The position numbers and the translations under genes are program-made. Positions 1 through 7,105 of a stretch of DNA of 7,199 nucleotides are shown here, piece after piece. The notes under the pieces were generated by a model. It saw nothing but the letters and a program-made list of their open reading frames with translations, was not told the origin of the DNA and searched no databases. The DNA comes from Candidatus Omnitrophota bacterium. Its GTDB lineage: Bacteria; Ratteibacteria; UBA8468; MWAK01. Where the stretch lies: positions 1 to 7,199 of the forward strand of contig JAHJUB010000091.1 in the NCBI GenBank assembly GCA_018829455.1, read 5' to 3'. Every line of letters starts with the position of its first letter. Position 1 is the stretch's first letter.

Positions 1-967
1 CGCCCCGGTATTTACCCTTAAACTCAAGCCGGCGCCGTACGCCGGTAAAAGAACCTAATCCTGCAACTATCGTCTTTGGTTCCAGGCCCAGGAGATGGCA
101 GACCGCAAAAGCAGCCGTACCGTTCAAAACGTTGTGCTGACCCGGCATCCGTACGAAAACCGGCGCCAGGCTCTCACCCCCAAAATAGACCGTAAAACGG
201 GAACCATCTTGTTCCAGTTTAATTTCCTGCGCCTGGTAATCCGCGCCCCTCAAACCATAGGTAAAAAAAGTCTTATCCAGGCGGGTGGCTACTTCCATCA
301 AGTCGTGGCTCTCCCGGCACAGCACCGCAAACCCGGCGTCCGGCAAAAAGTCCAGAAATTCCAGAAAAGCCGACTTTATTTCGGCCAGGTCCCGGTAATA
401 GTCAAGGTGGTCCTCTTCAATGTTGGTAACCACGGCCACCCTCGGCCGCAGAGAGAGAAAATTCCGGCGGTATTCACATGCTTCCGCAACCAGATATTTA
501 CCTTGGCCGGTGCCGGAATTTCCACCCAGAAGCGGAACTTCGCCACCGATGACAAAACTGGGTTCTTTCCCCGCCTGACTCAAAATCCAGGCAATCAGCG
601 CGCTGGTAGTCGTCTTGCCGTGGGTGCCGGCCACCGCAATTCCGAACCGCTGTTCCATCAGAGAACCAAGCGCTTCACTGTAGGTAACTACCGGGATTTT
701 TCGCTGGCGCGCCGCTAAAATCTCCGGGTTGTCATCCGGCACCGCAGAAGAAACGACTACCGCCTCCACTCCCTCCGGCAGGTTCTCCGGCCGATGGCCC
801 ACGAAAGTCCTGGCGCCGAGCGCCTGCAATTCTTTCAGCAACAAACCTTCCTCCGCATCGGAACCGCTTACCTCTTTTCCGGCGGAAAGCAGAATCCGCG
901 CCACGCCGCTGGTTCCGATGCCGCCCATTCCCACAAAATGCACCCGTTGTAGTTTCTCTATTTCCAT
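1..967 (-). CDS. murC: UDP-N-acetylmuramate--L-alanine ligase, C-terminus cut off by window edge
   Basis: Cytoplasmic Mur ligase that uses ATP to add L-alanine to UDP-N-acetylmuramic acid, the first peptide step of peptidoglycan synthesis. The frame is open from ATG at 967 to the window edge (322 codons; the family is about 450-480, so roughly 140 C-terminal residues are missing). Visible motifs: the MurC-type Rossmann start VHFVGMGGIGTSG (about residues 9-21), the P-loop GTHGKTTT (114-121, Lys118), EACEY (162-166), TNIEEDHLDYY (181-191) with the Mur central-domain acidic/His pair, and GQHNVLNG (276-283). The last visible part, GVRRRLEFKG, begins the C-terminal ligase domain. EACEY replaces the EADE seen in enterobacterial MurC; from memory this variant is common in Clostridia and other deep lineages. 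The start follows the addB stop by 32 bp, so it is probably the third gene of an addA-addB-murC operon. No Shine-Dalgarno sequence is visible in the AT-rich leader. Identification is firm. Confidence 0.95.
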   Translation of the reverse strand, partial: MEIEKLQRVHFVGMGGIGTSGVARILLSAGKEVSGSDAEEGLLLKELQALGARTFVGHRPENLPEGVEAVVVSSAVPDDNPEILAARQRKIPVVTYSEALGSLMEQRFGIAVAGTHGKTTTSALIAWILSQAGKEPSFVIGGEVPLLGGNSGTGQGKYLVAEACEYRRNFLSLRPRVAVVTNIEEDHLDYYRDLAEIKSAFLEFLDFLPDAGFAVLCRESHDLMEVATRLDKTFFTYGLRGADYQAQEIKLEQDGSRFTVYFGGESLAPVFVRMPGQHNVLNGTAAFAVCHLLGLEPKTIVAGLGSFTGVRRRLEFKGKYRG

Positions 968-999
968 AGATTATTAATTGATATTTTACCACACCACCA
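968..999 (-). other. addB-murC intergenic gap
   Basis: This 32-bp AT-rich gap lies between the addB TGA and the murC ATG. The bases next to the ATG (TATCAATTAATAATCT) have no purine-rich Shine-Dalgarno match. I see no hairpin or terminator, which supports read-through from addB into murC. A TAAAAT string resembles a -10 box, but no -35 box lies at a usable distance. Confidence 0.6.
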
Positions 1000-3858
1000 T
1001 CAGCGGCAGATATCACCAAACTGGCAATTACGGCAGGAATCTTCGTCCGGGCCAAAGCCAACTGCCGGGTTGGTGATTTCGGACAGAATATACTGCAGGG
1101 CCTGAAGGCACTTTCCCATTATCGGTTCTTTTTGCGGGAGGTACTCCTCTCCGGGAAATTCCACCAGATTGATCTTCCTCAGGTAGTAAAGGGCGGCCGT
1201 AACACCGACCGCTTTATATTTTTTTTCGATAAAATTGATGTAAAGGGGCAACTGGAAAGAATTAATTATCTCTCGGATTGATTCTCTGGTAAACTCCATC
1301 AATTCCAGCTTCTTTACGGCAGGCGCCTTTCGCTCGGCGCCGGTCTTGTAATCAATCACTAACAGTCTGCCGTCCTGAAGACGGTCAATGCGGTCAACCT
1401 TGTAGCCGAACTTAAAGACCCGGCCGGAAGATTCCACCTCGCCTTCCAGGCCCTGCTCCAGAGAAACAATCTCCCTGACCTCTCTATTTTCCCGTTCGTA
1501 ATCAAGAAACTTTTCCAAGCGCTGGCGGAGCAACTGCTGAACCAAAAAATCTCCTGCCTTAATCGTCTTCTGAAAACCGGTCCGGAACCTTTCCTCCATA
1601 ATGTCCAGAAAAAAGATTCGGAATTTCTCGTCAATTATTGGTTCTTTGCCCAGAAACCCCTGATACGCTTCTTCCAACAAAACGTGAATGAAAGTTCCAA
1701 TCTCCTTGCTCTCCGGCTCTTCCAGGAGTTCTTCTTTCTCACGAAGCCCGAGCACATACCGATAGTAAAACATCAGCGGGCATTGAAGATAGGTGTCAAC
1801 GCTGGAAGCAGAATACCGGAAGTCCTGGAGAAAAGTTACAATGCCCGAATTCTTGCCGATTGTGCTTTTAACCGGCGTCGCCTGGACGTTAAAAAATGCT
1901 TTATGCAAGAGTGGTTCCTCCAGGTTTCCGGCCTTCTGTTGCTTCTCCCAGGTAAGTTCTTCAATGTAGCGGCTCTTCTCTTTTTTCAGGTTTCCGTCGT
2001 AAACCAGATAAACGTTTTGGGCCGGGGCAAGCAGGCTGTAAAACTGGTAGCGCTGAATCTCTTCCTCCAGGCCGTACCTTTCCAGGCCGATATTTATCAT
2101 AACGTCCCGGGGAATAAGCGGTTCGCTCAGACGCAGGCGGGGCAGGATTGATTCGTTGGCGTCAATTACGATTACCTCCTGAAAGGCCAGGTTGCGGGTC
2201 TCAAATAAACCCAGGACCTGCAGTCCTTTAAGAGGCGAACCGGAAAAATTTATCATCTCATTGTTAAGTTTATCCTCAAATATCCGGAATATTTCCGCAG
2301 CCGGGAACTTTTCGTCCCGGAACGAAGCGGTCTCCATCTCTTTCTTAATGACCAGGACCGCCTGGACGAATTCCCGGTTAAGCGGATACCGGGCCAGAAA
2401 ACTTTTTTGGAGCAGGAGGTCAACAAACTTTTCCAGGGCGCCGGAAAAGACGCTGAAAGTATTCAACTTCTTCTCCTCCCAATCCAGGAAAAGATAGCGG
2501 TGGAGTTCCCGTAGTATCTTCTTTAAATCCTTGACGTCAACAATCAAACCGATCCGGTTTAAAATTTCAGCGGTTGATACGTAAATCTGTTTCAGGGATT
2601 CTATCTCCCTGAGTCCGACGAAGAGACTCCCGCCCAGAGGATTATCCACGACACCGAGCAGAAACTCTTCCAGGCGGTGAATTAGGACCCGGGTTACGGA
2701 CGGTTCGGATTCCAGTTTCAGGTTTTTGATAAACGGATGGCTCAAAACTCTCAGATAATCCCGGGTATAATAGCGGCTGCCGTGCCGCGTCTCCTGCGCC
2801 CGGAAGATAGCGCGGAAAAGGGAATGAATGGAACTGCGCTTCAGGGGATACCCCATAGAAACATTAAACTCTCCGGCCAGAGTGGTAATCTCGGAAAGGA
2901 GCGGAAGCAGGCCGGCCGGTTCCGGAACCACAATCACCGTCTTCTCCCTTTTTGCCGGCGGGATGGTCCCCAGGATTTCCCGGACCAGCCCTGCCTGGGA
3001 ATGGGCGTCAAACCCGGCGTAGAGTTTGACGTTATACCCGGGTTTTTTATCCGCTTCCGGTTTAACCGAACAACCGAAAATCCGGGCCGCCCTTTCCAGA
3101 ACAGCCCACTCCGGCTGGCCTCCCTGGAAAATAATTGTGGCCTTATCGGTATCGTAAAGATATTTTATTACTTTCTCTTCGGTCCGGTTCAGATAAAAGA
3201 GGCCGGCGAAAACAACCCGGTCAAACTCTGCCAGGTTAATTTCGGAAATATAACGGGCGGCCAGGCGATAAATCAGACCGCGGGAATACCGCTTCTTTGC
3301 TTCCAATACCCGGTGGTAGGACTCCCTTAACGCAACAATAGTCTTCAGTTGGGCGTTGATGCTCTCCGGGATGTCAAAACCGATTTCCGCGCTCTTCTCC
3401 ACATTCTCCAACCTTTCCGGTGGAATGTCCTCTATGTCAAGTTGCTCTATAAAGGCGTAAATTTCTCTTGCCCAGGGTAAGAAACGGGAAAATTCACCCG
3501 CCGAAGCAAGGACGCTTGGTGGCGGCGAAGCCGCCTGTTCACCGGGTGTCCGCATTGCGAAGGCGGGCCGGTTCAAATTATAAATAAGGTAGCAGGCCTC
3601 TATTTCGGATAACCGTTGAAAATTTTCCTGGCGCCGGACAACGTACTCCATAAACTCATCTACGGTAAAGAAGACCGGCGGAAAGAAGGCCTTCTGAAAC
3701 CGCTGCGCCAATTCTCGCTTCAGGTAGAGCGCCGGCCTTTTGCCGCCGAAGACAATTGCGGTGCGGCTGAGGTCCCCAGCCGGTTTAATCTCCTCCAGAA
3801 GATCGGCCAGCCGCCCGATAAAATTTTCCGCCAAAGGGAAAGTTACAATTCTACCCAT
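1000..3858 (-). CDS. addB: AddB-like subunit of the double-strand-break helicase-nuclease (PD-(D/E)XK nuclease with Fe-S staple)
   Basis: Second subunit of an AddAB-type enzyme that unwinds and trims double-strand DNA ends before RecA loading. The 952-residue product is shorter than Bacillus AddB (about 1,160). The N-terminus (VTFPLAENFIGRLADLL, then TAIVFGGKRPALYLKREL) has a helicase-like fold signature but no GxGKT Walker A, so ATP hydrolysis here is unlikely. VVFAGLFYLNRTEEKVI (about 215-231) and FETRNLAFQEVIVIDANE (about 552-569) resemble core segments of AddB/RecC-like proteins. The C-terminal nuclease shows His725 (GTFIHVLLE), Asp822 (KVDRID), DYK at 836-838 and QLPLY at 869-873. Cys693 (YLQCP) with C-x2-C-x5-C at 942/945/951 makes the AddB-type 4Fe-4S staple. 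I chose ATG 3858, which overlaps the addA stop by 8 bp; a TTG at 3867 would add three residues. A palindromic repeat inserts residues about 98-121. The subfamily is nearer alphaproteobacterial or Bacteroidota AddB than Bacillus AddB, which is inferred from motifs only. Confidence 0.88.
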   Translation of the reverse strand: MGRIVTFPLAENFIGRLADLLEEIKPAGDLSRTAIVFGGKRPALYLKRELAQRFQKAFFPPVFFTVDEFMEYVVRRQENFQRLSEIEACYLIYNLNRPAFAMRTPGEQAASPPPSVLASAGEFSRFLPWAREIYAFIEQLDIEDIPPERLENVEKSAEIGFDIPESINAQLKTIVALRESYHRVLEAKKRYSRGLIYRLAARYISEINLAEFDRVVFAGLFYLNRTEEKVIKYLYDTDKATIIFQGGQPEWAVLERAARIFGCSVKPEADKKPGYNVKLYAGFDAHSQAGLVREILGTIPPAKREKTVIVVPEPAGLLPLLSEITTLAGEFNVSMGYPLKRSSIHSLFRAIFRAQETRHGSRYYTRDYLRVLSHPFIKNLKLESEPSVTRVLIHRLEEFLLGVVDNPLGGSLFVGLREIESLKQIYVSTAEILNRIGLIVDVKDLKKILRELHRYLFLDWEEKKLNTFSVFSGALEKFVDLLLQKSFLARYPLNREFVQAVLVIKKEMETASFRDEKFPAAEIFRIFEDKLNNEMINFSGSPLKGLQVLGLFETRNLAFQEVIVIDANESILPRLRLSEPLIPRDVMINIGLERYGLEEEIQRYQFYSLLAPAQNVYLVYDGNLKKEKSRYIEELTWEKQQKAGNLEEPLLHKAFFNVQATPVKSTIGKNSGIVTFLQDFRYSASSVDTYLQCPLMFYYRYVLGLREKEELLEEPESKEIGTFIHVLLEEAYQGFLGKEPIIDEKFRIFFLDIMEERFRTGFQKTIKAGDFLVQQLLRQRLEKFLDYERENREVREIVSLEQGLEGEVESSGRVFKFGYKVDRIDRLQDGRLLVIDYKTGAERKAPAVKKLELMEFTRESIREIINSFQLPLYINFIEKKYKAVGVTAALYYLRKINLVEFPGEEYLPQKEPIMGKCLQALQYILSEITNPAVGFGPDEDSCRNCQFGDICR
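3497..3568 (-). repeat. Composite palindromic element (copy D) in frame within addB
   Basis: The outer arms are CCCGCC (3497-3502) and GGCGGG (3562-3567). With the next bases they form GAAGC and GCGAA flanks identical to the ends of the short copies at 4025 and 4781. The four-base centre of the short copies is replaced here by 49 bp (3508-3556). This inner part contains the perfect hairpin GGCGGC-GAA-GCCGCC (3521-3535), flanked by partly complementary GGTG/CACC and GGAC/GTCC segments. It encodes AddB residues about 98-121, opening PAFA and closing ASAG, as in the short copies. The 45 extra bases equal 15 codons, so the frame is kept. Confidence 0.8.
3851..3858 (-). promoter_or_regulatory. addA stop / addB start overlap (translational coupling)
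   Basis: The addB ATG lies inside the last codons of addA: CATGGGTAG reads His-Gly-stop for addA and ATG-GGT for addB. There is no Shine-Dalgarno match in the 20 bases before it. Coupled re-initiation by ribosomes ending addA is therefore the likely way addB is translated, which would keep the two subunits near equal amounts. The upstream TTG at 3867 would lengthen the overlap to 17 bp. Confidence 0.6.
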
Positions 3859-6800
3859 GGATTTCAATCATCTTTAAACTATCCAGATATATCAGAATAC
3901 CGACAACCTCCGAATCCGGATAAATTTCTCTCATAATTCCAAGATATTCCGCTAACTGCTTCCGGTGTTCGGACAACCCCTCCCCGGAACTCTTGTAATC
4001 TATTACCTCTATCCGGTCTGGCTTGCCCGCCGAAGCTTTAGCGTAGGCGGGCCGTATTATCAGCCGGTCAATGCGCCGGGTATTGCCCCGGCTGTCCACC
4101 ACGTCCTTTTCCGGAAAAACGGACTCGCCTTCCGAGAGAAAAAAGAACGGTTTAAACCGGGGGTCATCCAACAACTGCCGTACCTTCTTTTCCAGTTCGG
4201 CCAGTTCCTTTGTTTCCAGCAAGTACTCCGACTGCACATCCTCCACGGCGGCCCGGATAACCGAATCAACATCCGCGCCGGTCAAATTCCCGACACCGGA
4301 CAATACCCGGTGCAGAACCTCGCCTCGCTCTATCTCCAACCGGTTCCGCAACTGATGCTCGTCCACAAACTCGTCCTTCAGCAGGTTAATCCAATCCGGG
4401 TATTCGGCCGGAGAAAGGGCCGGAGAAGTTTCAAAATCCACCGGCTTTCCGGGTTTAGCAATTAACCTCTTCTCTCCTCGTGTTAGCGACCCTGAAAGGG
4501 TCGCACTACATTCTTCCGTTATCTCCGCTCCGGGTATGAGGTGCCACGCGGGATTTTTCCGGTTGCCGACCCGGTCCGGTATAAATAGATATAACTCCTC
4601 CGCCGCCCTGGTTAAAGCCACGTAAACACTATCCAATTCGTCAATCAAACTCCGGCTGTATGCCTGCCGGTACCTTTCCCTGATTTCCGGAGAAAACCGG
4701 GCGTAGTCCTTGTTCAACTGCATTAAATCAAGTTTATTATCCCGGGCCTGGTATACACTGAAAGAACTGCTCCGAACTTTACCCGCCGAAGCCTTGGCGA
4801 AGGAGGGCCAACCGCCCCTCCGGTTTACGTTGACATCAACGCCCAGAAATGGAACGATAACCACCGGAAATTCCAGGCCCTTGGCTTTATGGATGGTCAT
4901 CACCCGGACCGCATTGCCCGGGGTCGCGGTCACGTACATCTTTTCCGTTGGCGCGGCCTGAAAATATTCCAGGAATTCGGCCAGACTGGACTGCTCTTCC
5001 TCCTGCTCCCTGATTATCTCCAGAAAACGCATGAAAAAACCCTGGCATCCGGGAAAATTCCGGAGAACGCCGAATTTCCGAAGGATGCTCACCGTCAATT
5101 CGTAGGGCGGGTAAAACCCGACGCTGTTGAAAAACTCCTCAATCAAATCATCCCAGACCGGCCGGAACGAATGCCGGAATTCCGTGTAGAGATAACCGCC
5201 GCGTCTGCATTTAAAGATAAAATCATGCATTTGCTCCCGGCTCAATCCGGACGCCTTCAGAAAAATATTACCGGTCAGAAAAGAAGCGCAGGAAAGGTTG
5301 TCAACCGGCGAATTGAGAAATTTAAGAAATGAGAAGAGTTCCTTGACCAGGGGATTTTCTCTTACGTTAAGGGTCTTCTCCGACTCCACCGGGAAACCGG
5401 CCTCCAGGAGCCAGCCGGTAACAACCTCCACCCGGGCGTTATCCCGGGAGAGGATGGCGATGTCGCCCGGCGCAAAACGCTCCACCAGTTCGGTAATAAT
5501 GTTAATCACCCTGGCTTTTATCGTCTCCTCGCTCTCCTGCGTTTCATCCGATTCAATCTTTTCCACCCGGACGTAACCTTTATCCCGAGCCGGCAGATGT
5601 TCCTGCCGGGAATCAGCAAAGACCGAAACGATTGCCTCTGGAGAATCAACCTCTTCCGCTTCCTTGCTCTCCGCCAAAAAACGCCTGATGTTCTCCGGCG
5701 CAAAGATGCCGTTATTAAATTCCACAATCTCCTTATGGCTCCGGTAATTTTTATTCAGCCGTTCTGATAAGACCGGGCTGGCCGGAAACTCTTTCCCTTT
5801 TTCCAGGGAAGCCAGCAATTCATCATCCCCGCCCCGAAAACGATAGACGGCCTGCTTCCGGTCGCCGACGCAAAAGAGGGACCCGGCCCTGGAGAGCGCG
5901 TCTTCTAACAGCAAATACAGATTCTGCCACTGAAGTTGGCTGGTATCCTGGAATTCGTCAATCAGATAGTGGTTGAAACGGGTTGCCAGGCGGTAATAGA
6001 TTTCCGGCACGCTGACCGCCTTCTGGCCGAGCAGACCCTGGGCGCGGCTGTTCAGTTCTTCCAGGAAGATGACGTCGTCCTTTCCGGATAATTTGCGAAA
6101 CTCCTTTTCCACCAGGTAATAGATATCAATGTACCGGTTGAATACGGCCGATGACTGAAGCCGGCACAACCGGTCCAGGTCCGCCTTGACCTCCTGCCAG
6201 AGTCCAATGATTTCTAACGGAACGCTGAAACCCTTGTTCACCGGAAAATCATCCTGGCTGAACCTGACCGGGACCTTTTTTACGCTGAAAAAACGGCCGC
6301 CCGATGCGCAGAACCGTTCCAGTGATTTTTGGAACGTTCCGTTGGTTCCTTCCGGTAAATCCCGGTATAATTTTTCTATATTTTCGGTTATCTTTTCCTG
6401 CAAGGGAAAGACATCAGTTATTTCCTGCGGGTACTTCCGGAAGACGCCGGCGTAAATGTTGTATTGATGGAAGAGGGAACTGACGATGGAAAAGATATCC
6501 CGCCTGGGCAACCAGGATGGATTCTCCTCCAGGCGGATGTACTGTTGGAGAAACTCTTCCAGTAAATTGCGGGCGCGCTTATTCCCCTCGCTCGCCTTCT
6601 GCAGAACCTCATCCAAACTGTAGGAAAGATAATCCCTGATGTCTTCCCGGACTTGAAAATTAGCGGAAAGGTTCAATTTGAAAGCACAGGCGGAAAGGAT
6701 GGCGTTGATAAAACTGTCTATTGTCTGCACCTGAAAAAAGTTATAGTTGCGGATAAGATAGTCCATCGCAACCCGGGCCTTATCCCGGCTCTCGGCCGCG

Positions 6801-7090
6801 GAGACGCCGGCCCTTTCCAGCGCAGTCAGGATATTGCTTTTCTCCTCAGACGTAGGATAGGAATCCAGGCTGACCATCTTCAGGAACCGGATAATCCGCT
6901 CCTTCATTTCAACCGCGGCCTTGTTGGTAAAGGTTATCGCCAGGATATTACGCAGGGGGATGTCGGCCTGGTCCGCCCCGGAACCCAACAGGAGCTGGAC
7001 GTACCGGGTCGCCAGCGCATAGGTCTTCCCGGAACCGGCGGAAGCCACCACGGTCCGAATCTCCGGAAACCTCAACCCCATCTTTGTCAT
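3851..7090 (-). CDS. addA: AddA-like ATP-dependent helicase/nuclease subunit (UvrD/RecB family)
   Basis: Motor and nuclease subunit of the AddAB-type end-resection enzyme, acting on chromosomal double-strand breaks. The 1,079 residues carry SF1A motifs in order: Walker A ASAGSGKT (16-23), Ia TFTNKAAVEMKER (53-65), Walker B DEFQDTS (378-384), III GDRKQAVYRFRGGD (409-422), IV LNKNYRS (445-451), V TIHKAKGLEF (732-741) and VI YVALTRA (823-829). The RecB-like nuclease has GEVLHRVL (His927), RRIDR (Asp1008), IDYKS (Asp1031, Lys1033) and QLAEY (1045-1049). Bacillus AddA is about 1,230 residues. I chose ATG 7090 because the frame upstream, up to TTG 7162, consists of a repeat element. ATG 7081 (MGLRFPEIRTV) and ATG 7135 are alternatives. 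None has a clear Shine-Dalgarno sequence. No Q-motif precedes Walker A. Three interspersed repeats add residues at about 762-771, 861-871 and 1014-1024. The reading frame is intact and all catalytic residues are present, so it is probably functional. Confidence 0.92.
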   Translation of the reverse strand: MTKMGLRFPEIRTVVASAGSGKTYALATRYVQLLLGSGADQADIPLRNILAITFTNKAAVEMKERIIRFLKMVSLDSYPTSEEKSNILTALERAGVSAAESRDKARVAMDYLIRNYNFFQVQTIDSFINAILSACAFKLNLSANFQVREDIRDYLSYSLDEVLQKASEGNKRARNLLEEFLQQYIRLEENPSWLPRRDIFSIVSSLFHQYNIYAGVFRKYPQEITDVFPLQEKITENIEKLYRDLPEGTNGTFQKSLERFCASGGRFFSVKKVPVRFSQDDFPVNKGFSVPLEIIGLWQEVKADLDRLCRLQSSAVFNRYIDIYYLVEKEFRKLSGKDDVIFLEELNSRAQGLLGQKAVSVPEIYYRLATRFNHYLIDEFQDTSQLQWQNLYLLLEDALSRAGSLFCVGDRKQAVYRFRGGDDELLASLEKGKEFPASPVLSERLNKNYRSHKEIVEFNNGIFAPENIRRFLAESKEAEEVDSPEAIVSVFADSRQEHLPARDKGYVRVEKIESDETQESEETIKARVINIITELVERFAPGDIAILSRDNARVEVVTGWLLEAGFPVESEKTLNVRENPLVKELFSFLKFLNSPVDNLSCASFLTGNIFLKASGLSREQMHDFIFKCRRGGYLYTEFRHSFRPVWDDLIEEFFNSVGFYPPYELTVSILRKFGVLRNFPGCQGFFMRFLEIIREQEEEQSSLAEFLEYFQAAPTEKMYVTATPGNAVRVMTIHKAKGLEFPVVIVPFLGVDVNVNRRGGWPSFAKASAGKVRSSSFSVYQARDNKLDLMQLNKDYARFSPEIRERYRQAYSRSLIDELDSVYVALTRAAEELYLFIPDRVGNRKNPAWHLIPGAEITEECSATLSGSLTRGEKRLIAKPGKPVDFETSPALSPAEYPDWINLLKDEFVDEHQLRNRLEIERGEVLHRVLSGVGNLTGADVDSVIRAAVEDVQSEYLLETKELAELEKKVRQLLDDPRFKPFFFLSEGESVFPEKDVVDSRGNTRRIDRLIIRPAYAKASAGKPDRIEVIDYKSSGEGLSEHRKQLAEYLGIMREIYPDSEVVGILIYLDSLKMIEIHG
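4025..4052 (-). repeat. 28-bp palindromic element (copy A) in the addA nuclease domain
   Basis: Perfect 7-bp arms GCCCGCC (4025-4031) and GGCGGGC (4046-4052) enclose 14 bases (GAAGCTTTAGCGTA). Read in the addA frame it gives PAYAKASAGKP, residues 1014-1024. This lies between the catalytic Asp1008 and the Asp1031-x-Lys1033 pair of the RecB-like nuclease. It shares arms, centre, orientation and frame with copies B and D. Confidence 0.85.
4481..4510 (-). repeat. Hairpin element (copy E), second repeat type, in addA
   Basis: The perfect hairpin GCGACCC-TGAAA-GGGTCGC (4486-4504) is bounded by TGTTA and ACTACA, which are nearly complementary. On the minus strand it starts TGTAG, like the 5' end of the element at 7106-7188, which also has a 7-bp hairpin a few bases in. 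It encodes CSATLSGSLTR, AddA residues 861-871. This is the linker between helicase motif VI and the nuclease domain. Membership in a dispersed family is inferred; only this one clear copy and one possible relative are in the window. Confidence 0.6.
4781..4809 (-). repeat. Palindromic element (copy B) in the addA helicase domain
   Basis: The arms CCCGCC (4782-4787) and GGAGGG (4802-4807) differ from perfect symmetry at one base. The 14-base centre GAAGCCTTGGCGAA matches copy A at 11 of 14 positions. In the addA frame it reads PSFAKASAGK, residues 762-771, between helicase motifs V and VI. Orientation and frame are the same as in copies A and D. Confidence 0.82.
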
Positions 7091-7105
7091 CTTTTTATGC
7101 AGTAA

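Noticed and set aside
95..718. Long plus-strand open frame of 207 codons
   Set aside because: It lies wholly antisense to murC, whose motifs are unmistakable. Its translation shows no recognisable motifs.
732..1061. Minus-strand open frame of 109 codons bridging the end of addB and the start of murC
   Set aside because: It is out of frame with both genes; its glycine- and arginine-rich translation is typical of an off-frame reading of GC-rich coding DNA.
2737..3330. Plus-strand open frame of 197 codons inside addB
   Set aside because: Antisense to an intact addB, with no motifs and no credible ribosome binding site.
3965..4465. Plus-strand open frame of 166 codons opposite the AddA nuclease domain
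   Set aside because: The sense strand carries the conserved nuclease residues, so this is a shadow frame.
3497..4809. Palindromes read as a CRISPR array or regulatory operators
   Set aside because: The copies are hundreds of bases apart without regular spacers and lie inside intact coding sequence, so neither reading fits.
1000..7090. A new defence system built around a helicase-nuclease pair
   Set aside because: The domain order, paired nuclease centres and Fe-S cysteines match housekeeping AddAB repair subunits, and no other defence-type gene is present.
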